From contig OZ255703.1 in the NCBI GenBank assembly GCA_965277055.1, positions 372,001 to 436,000 of the forward strand: DNA of 64,000 nucleotides. The letters run 5' to 3'. Both the position numbers and the translations under genes were made by a program. Shown one piece after another: positions 16,881 to 27,400 of this stretch. The DNA is from CBDCHC01 sp965277055. Lineage in GTDB: Bacteria; Pseudomonadota; Gammaproteobacteria; PS1; Pseudothioglobaceae. Every line of letters begins with the position of its first letter. The stretch's first letter is position 1. The notes under the pieces are model-generated. The model did no database searches and was not told the DNA's origin. It worked only from the letters and a program-made list of their open reading frames with translations.

Positions 16881-17210
16881 ATGAACTCTTTACAAATTGA
16901 TATTATCACACAGGGCACTGGTGCAACTGCACATAGTGGTGATAAAGTAGTAGTACATTATTCTGGATTCTTAGCCAACGGCAAACCGTTTGACTCAAGT
17001 GTAGAGCGTGGTGACCCCTTTCACTTTACTCTAGGTGTAGGTGAAGTTATCCCTGGCTGGGATCAAGGACTTACTGGAATGCAAGTAGGCACTAAAGCGA
17101 AGCTTACTATTCCATCAGATCTTGCCTATGGTCCTATTGGTGTGGGTAATATTATCCCACCTGATGCAACCCTAGTGTTTGAAGTAGAACTCTTAGATAT
17201 TATTAAATAA
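16881..17210 (+). CDS. FKBP-type peptidyl-prolyl isomerase
   Basis: 109 residues from the ATG at 16881; an upstream in-frame TTG at 16869 is less likely. It is a single-domain FKBP without signal peptide. The sequence VVVHYSGFLANGKPFDSSVERGDPFHFTLGVGEVIPGWDQGLTGM covers the active-site cleft, including the conserved Tyr, Phe, Asp, Trp and Val-Ile residues. It is a cytosolic folding catalyst. It ends one base before msrAB. Confidence 0.94.
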   Translation: MNSLQIDIITQGTGATAHSGDKVVVHYSGFLANGKPFDSSVERGDPFHFTLGVGEVIPGWDQGLTGMQVGTKAKLTIPSDLAYGPIGVGNIIPPDATLVFEVELLDIIK

Positions 17211-17211
17211 G

Positions 17212-18135
17212 ATGAAACAAATCATTGTCTTTGGTGCAGGTTGCTTTTGGGGAGTAGAAAAATATTTTGCCACACTTGATGGAGTCATTTCTGCCCGCTC
17301 TGGCTATGCCGGAGGCGAATATGATGCACCGAGCTATGAACGTGTATTAGCCTATAGAGATAATACTGAAGTGGTAAATCATACCGAAGTGGTAGAAGTA
17401 ACCTTTGATGATGAGCAAATTTCTAGCTTAGCAGTCATTGAGCACTTTTGGCAAATACATAACCCCACCCAAGGAAACCGCCAAGGAAATGATGTAGGCA
17501 ACAACTACCGCTCAGCCTTATACTTTACTACTTCAGAGCAAGAGCGTCTCGCACATATTACTAGAAACAGCTATCAATACTTACTCACAACTAAAGGCTA
17601 TCCTACTATTACTACTGAGATTGCACCGCTTAATACCTTTTACTCCGCAGAAGACTACCACCAACAATACCTCGCTAAAAACCCATTTGGGTATTGCCCT
17701 AATCATGCTACTGGAGTGTTGTTTGCCGATATCACACCTGAAATATATGCTAAGATTTCTGAGAGTATATTTGGCACACAAAGTAGCTACCACACTATCG
17801 CCTATCACCATGGTACAGAACCCAAGTTTTGTCAGAAATACGACCTATTTAAAGACACACCTAAAGGCTACTTCATTGACAAAATCTCAGGTGAGCGTTT
17901 GTTCTCTACTACTGAGCGTTTTAATTCGGGCACAGGTTGGCTTAGTTTTTTTGCTGCAATTGATAATAGCATCATTGAGATAGAAGATACTAGCTTTGGT
18001 ATGGTGCGTACTGAAGTACGAGCAAAAAGAAGTGGAGCACATCTTGGGCATGTATTTGATGGTGAATTAGGAGCAGATAAGCGCAGATACTGCATCAATG
18101 CACAAGTGCTAGAATTTACCCCACTGGGTGACTAA
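17212..18135 (+). CDS. msrAB: Bifunctional methionine sulfoxide reductase MsrA-MsrB fusion
   Basis: 307 residues in two domains. MsrA occupies about 1-165, with the catalytic Cys11 in GAGCFWGVEKYF. MsrB occupies about 180-307, with GTEPKFCQKYDLF, SGTGWLSF, HLGHVF and the catalytic Cys294 in RYCINAQ. Together they reduce the S and R forms of oxidised methionine. There is no signal peptide and no TlpA-like domain, unlike the three-domain secreted neisserial form, so it is cytosolic. It is convergent with def, with three bases between them. Confidence 0.95.
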   Translation: MKQIIVFGAGCFWGVEKYFATLDGVISARSGYAGGEYDAPSYERVLAYRDNTEVVNHTEVVEVTFDDEQISSLAVIEHFWQIHNPTQGNRQGNDVGNNYRSALYFTTSEQERLAHITRNSYQYLLTTKGYPTITTEIAPLNTFYSAEDYHQQYLAKNPFGYCPNHATGVLFADITPEIYAKISESIFGTQSSYHTIAYHHGTEPKFCQKYDLFKDTPKGYFIDKISGERLFSTTERFNSGTGWLSFFAAIDNSIIEIEDTSFGMVRTEVRAKRSGAHLGHVFDGELGADKRRYCINAQVLEFTPLGD

Positions 18136-18138
18136 TAC

Positions 18139-18657
18139 TTAATTCTCTAATTTTTTTAGTCGCTCTAATACCCGTTTTTGCTTGAGTTTTGATAGATAGT
18201 CAGTAAAGACAATGCCCTTTAAATGATCCATTTCATGCTGAATACAGGTGGCTAGTAACCCAGTGAAACACTCAGTATGAAGCACACCTTCTCGGTCTTG
18301 GTATGTTAGTTCTATTTCATCTGCACGAGTAACTTTAGCAGTATATTCGGGCACACTCAAGCACCCTTCTTCATACTCTCGTTCACCGATTTTTTTGGTA
18401 ATTTTAGGATTAATGCATACTAGTGGTTCATATTCTTTTTGATCCACCCCTTGGGTATATCTCCCTGAGCGGATGTGCGCAACAAACAGTTGCTTATGTT
18501 CATTTACTTGCGTACCCGCAAGCCCAATGCCATCGTTATCATACATAGTTTCAAACATATTATCCACGAGCGTACTCAGCGCACTATCAAACTCAGTAAC
18601 AGGCACTGCTTTGGTACGTAAGCGCTTATCTGGTAATGTGAGTATTTCTAATATCAT
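18139..18657 (-). CDS. def: Peptide deformylase
   Basis: 172 residues from the ATG at 18657, selected because MILEILTLPDKRLR is the standard N-terminus. The three family motifs are intact: GIGLAGTQV, EGCLSVP (Cys99) and QHEMDH (His141, Glu142, His145). These bind the catalytic metal that removes the formyl group from nascent proteins. The 5' end overlaps the 3' end of nadB by 32 bases in another frame, an unusually long overlap that suggests translational coupling. Confidence 0.95.
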   Translation of the reverse strand: MILEILTLPDKRLRTKAVPVTEFDSALSTLVDNMFETMYDNDGIGLAGTQVNEHKQLFVAHIRSGRYTQGVDQKEYEPLVCINPKITKKIGEREYEEGCLSVPEYTAKVTRADEIELTYQDREGVLHTECFTGLLATCIQHEMDHLKGIVFTDYLSKLKQKRVLERLKKLEN

Positions 18658-20164
18658 CCCGTGTTTCAGTATAGTCAGTCGTATAGTGTAACCCTCTACT
18701 TTCTCTGCGCAACAGAGCACTCTCTACTATAATGAACGCACACGTGGTTAAGTTGCGTAACTCTATTAAGTCAGGAGTAATAACATAATGCGCATAATAA
18801 TTTTCTACTTCTATTTTAATTTGCTCTAGGCGTTTCTGGGCATATTTTAGTCGTGAATTACTACGCACAATACCTACAAAGTTCCACATAATTGTCCGTA
18901 CTTCTTGCCAAAGGTGAGAAATGATTACTTTCTCCTGAGACTCTACTACCTTTGAAGCATCCCAAGCAGGGAATGCTAAATATTGTGCTTCTTGTTTTGA
19001 TATGTGCTGTGCACACGCTGAGGCAAATACTATACACTCCAGTAGTGAATTAGAAGCGAGACGGTTTGCCCCATGTACGCCTGTATGGGCTGCTTCGCCC
19101 ACTGCGTAGAGGTTGGGTATAGAAGTTTGCCCACTTAAATCAGTAGTAATTCCTCCGCAACTATAGTGTGCAGCAGGTACTACTGGGATACGCTCTCTAG
19201 TGATGTCAATATTAAACTCTAGGCACTTGTGATAAATACTCGGGAAATGCTTAATAATCCCAGCAGATGCAAGATGAGAAATATCTAAATACACGCAGTT
19301 ATACCCTCCTACTTTGAGCTCGTTATCAATCGCTCTAGCAACAATATCACGCGGGGCAAGTTCCCCCCGTTCGTCATACTTATGCATAAACTCTGAGCCA
19401 TCTGAAAGCACCAGTTTTGCCCCATCTCCCCGTAGTGATTCAGATATTAAAAACGACTTTGCATAAGGGTGATATAAACACGTAGGGTGAAACTGAGAAA
19501 ATTCCATGTTACTAATCGTACATCCCGCTCGGTATGCCATGGCAATACCATCTCCAGTGGAGGTATCTGGGTTTGTAGTGTATTTATACACTTTAGATGC
19601 CCCGCCTGAGGCAATTATAGTATGGTGTGCAAGTACGGTATGAACTACCCCACTCGCATCCATCACATACGCACCACCGCACTCAGTAGTATCAGCAATG
19701 AGTAGTTCAACTGCTAAGTGGTTCTCTAGGATTGTGATATGTGCACTATCTTGCACCCGATGTAGTAATGCTTCTTGAATAGAACGTCCAGTGTGGTCTT
19801 TGGAGTGGGCAATACGTGCGATACTATGCCCACCCTCTTTCACCAAGTGGTATTCACCCTTATAAGTGCTCCAACATACTCCATACTGGGTAAGTTTTTG
19901 CAGTGCTGCTTTGGAATGCTCAACTAAAAAACGCACTGCCTCTTCATCTGCTAACCCATGAGAAGCAGAAATCGTATCTGCAATATGTGCCTCAATATCT
20001 GCAGAAAAAGCGACACTCATCCCACCTTGAGCATAGAGGGAGGAACCTTCGCTTGCTTGTTTTTTGGTAATTATGGCAATACTAAGTGACTCAGGCAACT
20101 CCAGTGCAGTCATGAGCCCTGCACTCCCACTGCCAATAATCAGCACATCAAAAGAATAATTCAT
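18626..20164 (-). CDS. nadB: L-aspartate oxidase
   Basis: 512 residues. The FAD-binding N-terminus is VLIIGSGSAGLMTALEL. Other signatures are GGMSVAF, EGGHSIARIAHSKDHTGRSIQ, EFSQFHPTCLY and GGITTDLSGQTSIPNLYAVGEAAHTGVHGANRLASNSL in successive motifs. It converts aspartate to iminoaspartate, the first step of NAD synthesis. No nadA or nadC is in the window. It ends inside the def reading frame. Confidence 0.95.
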   Translation of the reverse strand: MNYSFDVLIIGSGSAGLMTALELPESLSIAIITKKQASEGSSLYAQGGMSVAFSADIEAHIADTISASHGLADEEAVRFLVEHSKAALQKLTQYGVCWSTYKGEYHLVKEGGHSIARIAHSKDHTGRSIQEALLHRVQDSAHITILENHLAVELLIADTTECGGAYVMDASGVVHTVLAHHTIIASGGASKVYKYTTNPDTSTGDGIAMAYRAGCTISNMEFSQFHPTCLYHPYAKSFLISESLRGDGAKLVLSDGSEFMHKYDERGELAPRDIVARAIDNELKVGGYNCVYLDISHLASAGIIKHFPSIYHKCLEFNIDITRERIPVVPAAHYSCGGITTDLSGQTSIPNLYAVGEAAHTGVHGANRLASNSLLECIVFASACAQHISKQEAQYLAFPAWDASKVVESQEKVIISHLWQEVRTIMWNFVGIVRSNSRLKYAQKRLEQIKIEVENYYAHYVITPDLIELRNLTTCAFIIVESALLRRESRGLHYTTDYTETRDDIRNTHITR

Positions 20165-20277
20165 ACTTCACAATAAAAATATTAGGTGTCATTTTAATGT
20201 CTTAAGCAAAAGATAATGAGTAATAACACCTATTAACACTATAAAATAATGGTTTATTTTTTTGCACGCTAGACCGC

Positions 20278-22023
20278 ATGAGAACACATTTTGCCACTGA
20301 ATTAAACACTACTCATATTGACCAAACAACAACTATTTGTGCATGGGTGAATCGCCGTCGTGATCACGGTGGAGTGATATTCTTTGATATGCGTGATAAA
20401 TCTGGTATTGTCCAAGTGGTCGTAAATCCAGATAACGCCCAGTTTAACTTAGCAGAAAGCATTAGAAATGAATTTGTACTCAAAATCACAGGTACGATTA
20501 TTGCCAGAGCACCAAATCTCATTAATCCCAAACTTGCCACAGGTGAAATTGAGATTATAGCAGACACTATTGAAATCTTGAGTAAATCAAAAGCATTACC
20601 ATTTCAAATTGGAGCAGAAGATACCTCAGAAGAGGTGCGCTTAAAGTATCGCTACCTTGACTTACGTGGTGAGCAGATGCAGCATAATATTCGCACACGT
20701 TCAAAAACCACCCACTTTATGCGTAATTATATGGAGGAGCATGGTTTTTTAGATATTGAAACTCCATTTTTGACCAAAGCCACACCAGAAGGAGCGAGAG
20801 ATTATCTTGTACCTTCTCGTACCCATAAGCATAACTTCTTTGCATTACCACAAAGCCCACAATTATTTAAACAACTACTGATGACTTCTGGCTTTGAGCG
20901 TTATTACCAAATTGTAAAGTGCTTTAGAGATGAAGACCTTAGGGCAGACCGACAACCAGAATTCACTCAACTAGACTTAGAGGCCTCATTCACTTCAAGT
21001 AAAGAAATCATGTCTATTATGGAAGGTATGGTGCGTGGATTATTTAAAGAAGTCATATCTGTTGATTTGGGTGAGCAGTTCCCTATTATGAGCTTCGCTG
21101 AAGCCATGAGTAAATACGGGGTGGATAGACCAGACCTACGCATCCCGCTAGAAATGATAGATATTAAAGACATCATGAAAGAGGTGGAATTTAAGGTATT
21201 TAACGCCCCTGCAAATGATGATGCATCACGCGTGGTAGCGCTGAAAGTCCCGGGTGGGGCAAGCTTTACCCGTAAGCAAATTGATGAATGGACGAAGTAT
21301 GTTGCCATTTATGGTGCAGGCGGACTCGCCTATATTAAAGTAAACGAAGATGGACTCCAATCCCCTATCATCAAATTCCTAGGAGAGGATGCCACGGCTA
21401 AAGTAGTAACAGCAGTAGATGCACAGGTGGGTGATATTATCTTCTTTGGTGCAGATAAAGAAAAAGTAGTAAACGAAGCAATTGGTAACTTACGTGAACA
21501 AATCGCTAAAGAAACTCATATGTACACTTGTGAATGGGCACCAGTTTGGATTATTGATTTCCCAATGTTTGAAGTCTTACCAGAAGGGGGACTCCACGCT
21601 ATGCACCACCCATTTACCAAACCAAAAGCAACGATAGAAGAACTACGCGAAAACCCAACGACTACCCTCTCAGATGCCTATGATTTAGTGCTCAATGGTA
21701 ATGAAATCGGCGGTGGCTCAATGCGTATATATGACTCAGAGATGCAACAAAACGTATTAGAACTCTTAGGCATAGACGAAGAAAACGCCAAAGAAAAATT
21801 CGGCTTTTTACTCGACGCCCTAGAATACGGCACCCCACCACATGGGGGCATGGCATTTGGCTTAGATCGCTTAGTGATGCTCATGACGGGCAGTGAATCT
21901 ATCCGCGACACCATTGCATTCCCAAAAACACAAAGTGCTAGCTGCTTACTCACCAGCGCCCCAGCAAGTGTACCGAGAAAGATATTAAGAGAGCTTAATG
22001 TGGAACTTAAGAAAGACAAATAA
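20278..22023 (+). CDS. aspS: Aspartyl-tRNA synthetase
   Basis: 581 residues, the bacterial-type length with N-terminal OB-fold anticodon domain (WVNRRRDHGGVIFFDMRDKSG), class II catalytic domain (motif 2 FRDEDLRADRQPEFTQLDLE, motif 3 GMAFGLDRLVMLM) and the GAD insertion between them. It charges tRNA-Asp. Whether it also charges tRNA-Asn cannot be decided from this window. The start ATG directly follows a GACCGC context with no obvious strong ribosome site. The 105 bases after its stop are AT-rich and lead into the CRISPR array. Confidence 0.95.
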   Translation: MRTHFATELNTTHIDQTTTICAWVNRRRDHGGVIFFDMRDKSGIVQVVVNPDNAQFNLAESIRNEFVLKITGTIIARAPNLINPKLATGEIEIIADTIEILSKSKALPFQIGAEDTSEEVRLKYRYLDLRGEQMQHNIRTRSKTTHFMRNYMEEHGFLDIETPFLTKATPEGARDYLVPSRTHKHNFFALPQSPQLFKQLLMTSGFERYYQIVKCFRDEDLRADRQPEFTQLDLEASFTSSKEIMSIMEGMVRGLFKEVISVDLGEQFPIMSFAEAMSKYGVDRPDLRIPLEMIDIKDIMKEVEFKVFNAPANDDASRVVALKVPGGASFTRKQIDEWTKYVAIYGAGGLAYIKVNEDGLQSPIIKFLGEDATAKVVTAVDAQVGDIIFFGADKEKVVNEAIGNLREQIAKETHMYTCEWAPVWIIDFPMFEVLPEGGLHAMHHPFTKPKATIEELRENPTTTLSDAYDLVLNGNEIGGGSMRIYDSEMQQNVLELLGIDEENAKEKFGFLLDALEYGTPPHGGMAFGLDRLVMLMTGSESIRDTIAFPKTQSASCLLTSAPASVPRKILRELNVELKKDK

Positions 22024-22128
22024 TTAAGATTCGTTTTTTTATTTTCTGCATTGCACTGCAAAACTCATTGCAATCATATATAGGTGTAACAAAAGATATT
22101 TACTAAATTTTCTTTATGTTTGTTTTCG

Positions 22129-23150
22129 GTTGTGATTTGCATTTAGGTGATAGTCGGTTACAATAAGAGATGTAAGCAACCCCTGGTCTATGAAGTTGTG
22201 ATTTGCATTTAGGTGATAGTCGGTTACAATCCACCTCAAACGCTGCGTTTATCAACGTTGGTTGTGATTTGCATTTAGGTGATAGTCGGTTACAATCACT
22301 GCGTCATAATGGAAAACATAAAACCTAGTTGTGATTTGCATTTAGGTGATAGTCGGTTACAATCAACCAAGAGCCTTACAAGCAATCGGTATAGTTGTGA
22401 TTTGCATTTAGGTGATAGTCGGTTACAATTTTTTAAATTTGATTAATTGCATATAGTAGTTGTGATTTGCATTTAGGTGATAGTCGGTTACAATTATAGG
22501 AGGCTTCACTATTGACGTGGCGGAGTTGTGATTTGCATTTAGGTGATAGTCGGTTACAATTTCTAACTCACTAGACAAATTAGCAAGTAAGTTGTGATTT
22601 GCATTTAGGTGATAGTCGGTTACAATGTAACAGATGCTTAGTGAAATAGGCTCTTGTTGTGATTTGCATTTAGGTGATAGTCGGTTACAATAGCGGTCAA
22701 GAATACCATCCGCTTATCTGAGTTGTGATTTGCATTTAGGTGATAGTCGGTTACAATTTTAACAGAAGCATCACCTACATATTCAGGTTGTGATTTGCAT
22801 TTAGGTGATAGTCGGTTACAATGTATAAATGAAGAAGAGCTACCCCCGTTCGGTTGTGATTTGCATTTAGGTGATAGTCGGTTACAATAGAAAAATTACT
22901 TGAATCGCACGATAGAAGTTGTGATTTGCATTTAGGTGATAGTCGGTTACAATAAGAAATTCCACCCTCTCCTCCTGTGCCAAGTTGTGATTTGCATTTA
23001 GGTGATAGTCGGTTACAATCTGAGGAAAAATTTAATTACACAATACAGGTTGTGATTTGCATTTAGGTGATAGTCGGTTACAATCTGGCGAATAATCACT
23101 GGATACCGGATAAAGTTGTGATTTGCATTTAGGTGATAGTCGGTTACAAT
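22129..23150 (+). CRISPR. Type II-C CRISPR array, 16 identical repeats and 15 spacers
   Basis: Sixteen copies of a 36-base repeat (first 22129-22164, last 23115-23150), beginning GTTGTGATTTGC and ending GGTTACAAT. They are separated by 15 spacers of 29-31 bases. All repeats look identical, including the last, so there is no degenerate end. The GTTG...ACAAT form and the tracrRNA candidate indicate crRNA transcription on the plus strand, opposite to the cas genes. Each repeat ends in TACAAT and has TTGCAT 16 bases before it. This resembles the promoters embedded in Neisseria repeats that start each crRNA inside its spacer. All spacers differ from one another. Confidence 0.98.
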
Positions 23151-23181
23151 CACCTCGCCTAATATGCTGTTATACTGGAGT

Positions 23182-23214
23182 ATTGTCAATTTTTCTAGTC
23201 AAAAAATTGACAAT
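23182..23214. repeat. 13-bp inverted repeat between the CRISPR array and cas2
   Basis: Arms 23182-23194 and 23202-23214 (ATTGTCAATTTTT and complement) with a 7-base centre overlap the cas2 stop codon. It separates the oppositely transcribed cas operon and array. There is no clean T-run beyond the stem on either strand, so it may be a weak bidirectional terminator rather than a classic one. Confidence 0.6.
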
Positions 23215-23525
23215 TGCTCTGGAGCTTTTTCAATAGGACGGCGTTTTTTTCCATAAAACACTTCAATGCGTCCAAATTGTTTGTCAGTGATTTTGATAAT
23301 ACGTACTTCACCATCGGCAGGCAAGTATAATTTTACCCTATTAACATGTACTTGGGCATTTTTTTCACTACTTGAATGACGCATATATACCGAATATTGC
23401 ATCATTATAAACCCATCTTCTAATAACTTTTTGCGAAATAAGCGATAGTCTCGTTTTTCAATATTACTTTCTGTTGGTAAATCAAATAAGACAATGACCC
23501 ACATGGTCTGCAACCCACCGAACAT
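23199..23525 (-). CDS. cas2: CRISPR-associated endonuclease Cas2 (type II-C)
   Basis: 108 residues of the ferredoxin-like Cas2 fold: MWVIVLFDLPTESNIEKRDYRLFRKKLLEDGF, then VYMRHSSS and ITDKQFGRIEVFYGKK. Cas2 is the scaffold of the Cas1-Cas2 spacer-integration complex. The ATG at 23525 overlaps the cas1 stop (TAATG). A second ATG at 23504, with GGTGGG upstream and giving the more usual MWVIV start, is an alternative. It is the last gene of cas9-cas1-cas2. Confidence 0.95.
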   Translation of the reverse strand: MFGGLQTMWVIVLFDLPTESNIEKRDYRLFRKKLLEDGFIMMQYSVYMRHSSSEKNAQVHVNRVKLYLPADGEVRIIKITDKQFGRIEVFYGKKRRPIEKAPEQLSIF

Positions 23526-24412
23526 TACCGCACTGGAAAGTTGAGTTTTTTAATCTCTTTTTGCATTACTCTTTTTAAATCTGCCATAAGATAATGAAGA
23601 GATACCATCATTGGCATATGTTTACCTTGATATGTTACTGGCTCACTCATAAGTTTAAGAAATGGAGTTTTAACTGGAGTAGTGATTTCAATAGTTTTGT
23701 CATGAATCACCCTATCATAGACCATAGCATCCACCCATGGGCGAAATGGTTCCATTATATCATCTGCTAAGCACAAGCCATTATATTGATTATGATGAAA
23801 TACGCCAATAGATGGATGCAATCCACTTCCTACAATACTTCTTGCTACACCTGCACGTACAATACTATATCCATAATTTAAGAGTGCATTAATCCCTGTA
23901 GCCTCTTGATCACGGACAAATGAAGAACCAAATAATGATTTCCAATAATACTGTGCTGCGATACCTTCAATATTTGTAGTATCACCAGATTTTACTTCTT
24001 GGGTTAATTTATCTAATCGCTCTGCACTTTTGCCATAGCTTCGTAGGACTATTGCTTGATTTTTTATTTTTTGCTGGACAATTTGTTTCCATATACCTTT
24101 ACGCACTGGCTCGGTAATATGTATTTGGAGTTGCAATACCTTTTGATGAAGAGTATGCCCCTCTGATAGAGGTAAAATAGTAGCGTAAGGCAAGTGCTTC
24201 TGGTCGCAAAAGACTATAGCAACATTTTGTTTTTGACACGCAATAATAAGTGGCTGAGTCAAAGAAATAGCACAATGCTCTAAAATAAGCACACCTATGT
24301 CTTCTATTGGAATCTGGGCTACTTGTTCGTGGTGTTGCTCAATAATAAGTTGCTTATTTTTTAAGTGCAAGTAACTCTGATTTTGTACTTCAATAATTCG
24401 CTTAATCATCAA
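23525..24412 (-). CDS. cas1: CRISPR-associated endonuclease Cas1 (type II)
   Basis: 295 residues, with an N-terminal beta domain and C-terminal catalytic alpha domain. Metal-binding residues are visible as Glu149 (NIEGIAAQYYW), His206 (GVFHHNQ) and the Asp in LADDIMEPFRPWVD near 218. Cas1 integrates new spacers. It overlaps the end of cas9 by 11 bases and cas2 by one, so the three genes form a tight operon. There is no csn2 or cas4, which places the locus in subtype II-C. Confidence 0.96.
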   Translation of the reverse strand: MMIKRIIEVQNQSYLHLKNKQLIIEQHHEQVAQIPIEDIGVLILEHCAISLTQPLIIACQKQNVAIVFCDQKHLPYATILPLSEGHTLHQKVLQLQIHITEPVRKGIWKQIVQQKIKNQAIVLRSYGKSAERLDKLTQEVKSGDTTNIEGIAAQYYWKSLFGSSFVRDQEATGINALLNYGYSIVRAGVARSIVGSGLHPSIGVFHHNQYNGLCLADDIMEPFRPWVDAMVYDRVIHDKTIEITTPVKTPFLKLMSEPVTYQGKHMPMMVSLHYLMADLKRVMQKEIKKLNFPVR

Positions 24413-27400
24413 TTATTGAACCAATTGCATTAACTTTGTGAAGTTTAATTTGATACTTATCAAAGTTTTCCTTATGAATGCCAATATATAACTCTTCATC
24501 TGTGTTTGCTAATGTTGAAGCAGTATGTAATCTCAAAACAAATCCTTTTGTACTAATATTTAATTTCTGCACCCGATAAAACACTCGCTCACCATGTTCA
24601 TTTTCGATACTTATAGTATCATTAATATGCAGTGCCATGATAAACTGCCATGCATCACCATGATTGGTCTTAACAATAGGTTCTACTAATACTGCTCTCA
24701 ACTGAGCAGATTTTGTACCTGTCATTGCACGCCTATGTGCCTCCATCATGGTAACAAATTCACCTTTGATTTCCCCTGTGTCTTTGTGTTGAATGATTTC
24801 TACATGGTGTGTATTGCCATAAGACATATATTTAAATACGTTTCCTGATTTGTCTTTGACGCCAAACTTAGTTTGAGCTAGTTTATCCTGTGTGGTTTTG
24901 GATTGTAACACGCGTACTCGCTTTATAGGATTTTTCCCGAGAGTGAGCTTTGGCAAATTTTCTTCATTAAATGCGGTTTTAATATCACTATGTTGTTTTA
25001 TATGTTGTAATACCTTTTGTTTAACCTGATCGTCAACAATATTCTTAACATTTTTATCAGTAAAGTTGCCATTAAGTGTTTTGCGATATACAAGCCCAGC
25101 ATGTTTGGCTATATAGCCTGCTCCTGTCTCTTCGTGCAGACTGCCTGAGAGCTTTTTCTGTGGCACATGGGAGATAATCACATGTTTTAATTTTTCAGCT
25201 AATTCATTACGAATATTGTTATACGGTGGTGGAACTTCTAGGTTGTCTTGTGTCATTTGTCTCACTGCTTGTTGATACAAACTTCTTGAAGTACTCGCAA
25301 TGACTACTGCATCAATAGCATGATGCCTGTGATCTGTTCGCTCTTTCTTATCTTTCTCACCAATCAGACTGTTAAATCCCCACTGATGACGAATATTTGC
25401 TACTACTGCACCTTTTGTGACACTCACATCACTGCCTAATTGACACATATACTCTTGTGCTAAACGAGAAATATATCGTGTATCATTGAGTTGGTTACTC
25501 ATAAAATCACGCTGTTGTAAATCAGCCTCTTTCATATAAAACCTCGCTACTTTTGACTTTAACGCATTATTCCAGTTACTTATGGCATGAGTAATTTGAT
25601 TCCATTTATCCTCGTTATCCCCCCATGTATCAATTGGAGTTCTATCTTTTTTATATTGATTTTCTTTTTCAAAACATAATACTTTATTCATATAACTATC
25701 ATCTAATGATTTTTTAATAGGCAAAATATGATCAATCTGACACTCATCTGAAAACACTTGACAAAGAGCAATAGTTTGATTGCTATACGCACAACGCTCA
25801 TTCTGATCCTGCCAGAGACGATAGCGTATTTTGTCATCACGTGAGGGATATTGTTTACCTGTTTCTTGTTGGTAAACTGCTGTTGCTTCTTCGTTGGCTT
25901 TTTGGTTTTTCTTTTGTCTTGCCATATGTTCATCGTAACGCTTAGTATTCATTTCTAAATCTCGTGCCATTTCAATTCTAATTACCTCAGGCTTACCATA
26001 TTCTTTAATCAAAGCATTCACTACTCTTTTGAGTTCATGTAACCCCTTATTCACTATCGGGTTAGAGGTTTCAGGTGGTGTGGGTAATATGTTTAAATTT
26101 TCTGTATCAGTCACTTCATAATCATATCCTGCTGCCACTCTGGCTTGGTCAAAACGCATTCCTTGTGCTAAAAATGGGAGTAACTTTTTAATCGCCTTTA
26201 ATGATAAATTACTATGATTGGGCTCAAATTCTATTAAGCATAATTGCACTGCAGTCACTGTATCAAAGTCCCAATGAGTAATGAGTCGTGCTTTTAATAC
26301 AGATTTTTTCTTAATGGTAAATAAATCTTCAAAAAGTTGTAATTGTTTGTCTGGTGAATAACTATCCCATATACTTCCAATAATTGTACGGATTGCACAA
26401 GCGGTAGTATTGCCTTTTAAATTTTTAGTTTCTAAATTGATTTTGGTAGGCTTATCTAGCCCTAGTAGTTTTTTAAGAGCAGTAGTTGTGATACTTGTAT
26501 GATGTTCAAAATACTCAATAAGTTTTTCCCTTTGTGTATTGTCTAATTTGAGCCATTGTTCAGTATGGCGCTCAAAATATTCTAAATGATTAACATCTTG
26601 TAAATACCGAAAACGTTGCACCTCAAGTCTGGCAGTATTTGCTCGGTATCGCTGAGGCTCTAGTGAGCATTTTCCTACTCTATATTTCTTGAGTTTTAGC
26701 GGGCGTTGATAAAAAATAATATTCTCTATTTCTGAAATAAAGTTATCGGGTAAATGTTTAAAATATTGTTGTTGCGTGTGCCAAATTTGGGTGAGTTCGT
26801 CCTTATACATGGCTCTATCTGTGCGCAAATGCCCACCATCATGAGAACGATTACGTTTGACTTCTCCATTTTTAAGAGTATATAAATACTCACCTAATGT
26901 TCTACATTGTGCCTTTTGTATAGCGTTATATACACTAGCGATATCAGCTTTAAACGCGCCCTCGCTTTGGTCTTCTTTTGCAGGCTGTATGGTCTTTCCT
27001 TGGGCAATGAGTTTTTCATTTTTTTCTGCTCTTTTTTGTTCTTCTATAGTCTCTATGTGTTGTAAATATTCAATTGTGTCTGGGTCATCAATCAAATCTC
27101 CAGCAATTTGTTTTTTACTAGATAAAAACCCACGTCTAGCCACAAAATGCAACAATATCCTGCCCAACTCATGAGGCGTAAGTTCTTCATCTAACCCCTT
27201 AACACGCAGTGTATATGGGTCACCTAAGGTATTAAGTAAGCCTTCTTGTGCAAAGTTATTAGTTAATTCAGTAGGAAGTAAATGCAGTGACACAAGATAG
27301 TTAATCATTTTTTGCTTACGTCTCGCTCTGCGTTGTACTACTCTTCTGCCTAGACGCATATCACGGCGTTTTTGATTTTTTGGTGTTGGAGTTTTTTCTT

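Noticed and set aside
26857..27174. Plus-strand frame inside cas9
   Set aside because: Antisense to the conserved N-terminal half of cas9, without family features. Not a plausible anti-CRISPR from sequence alone.
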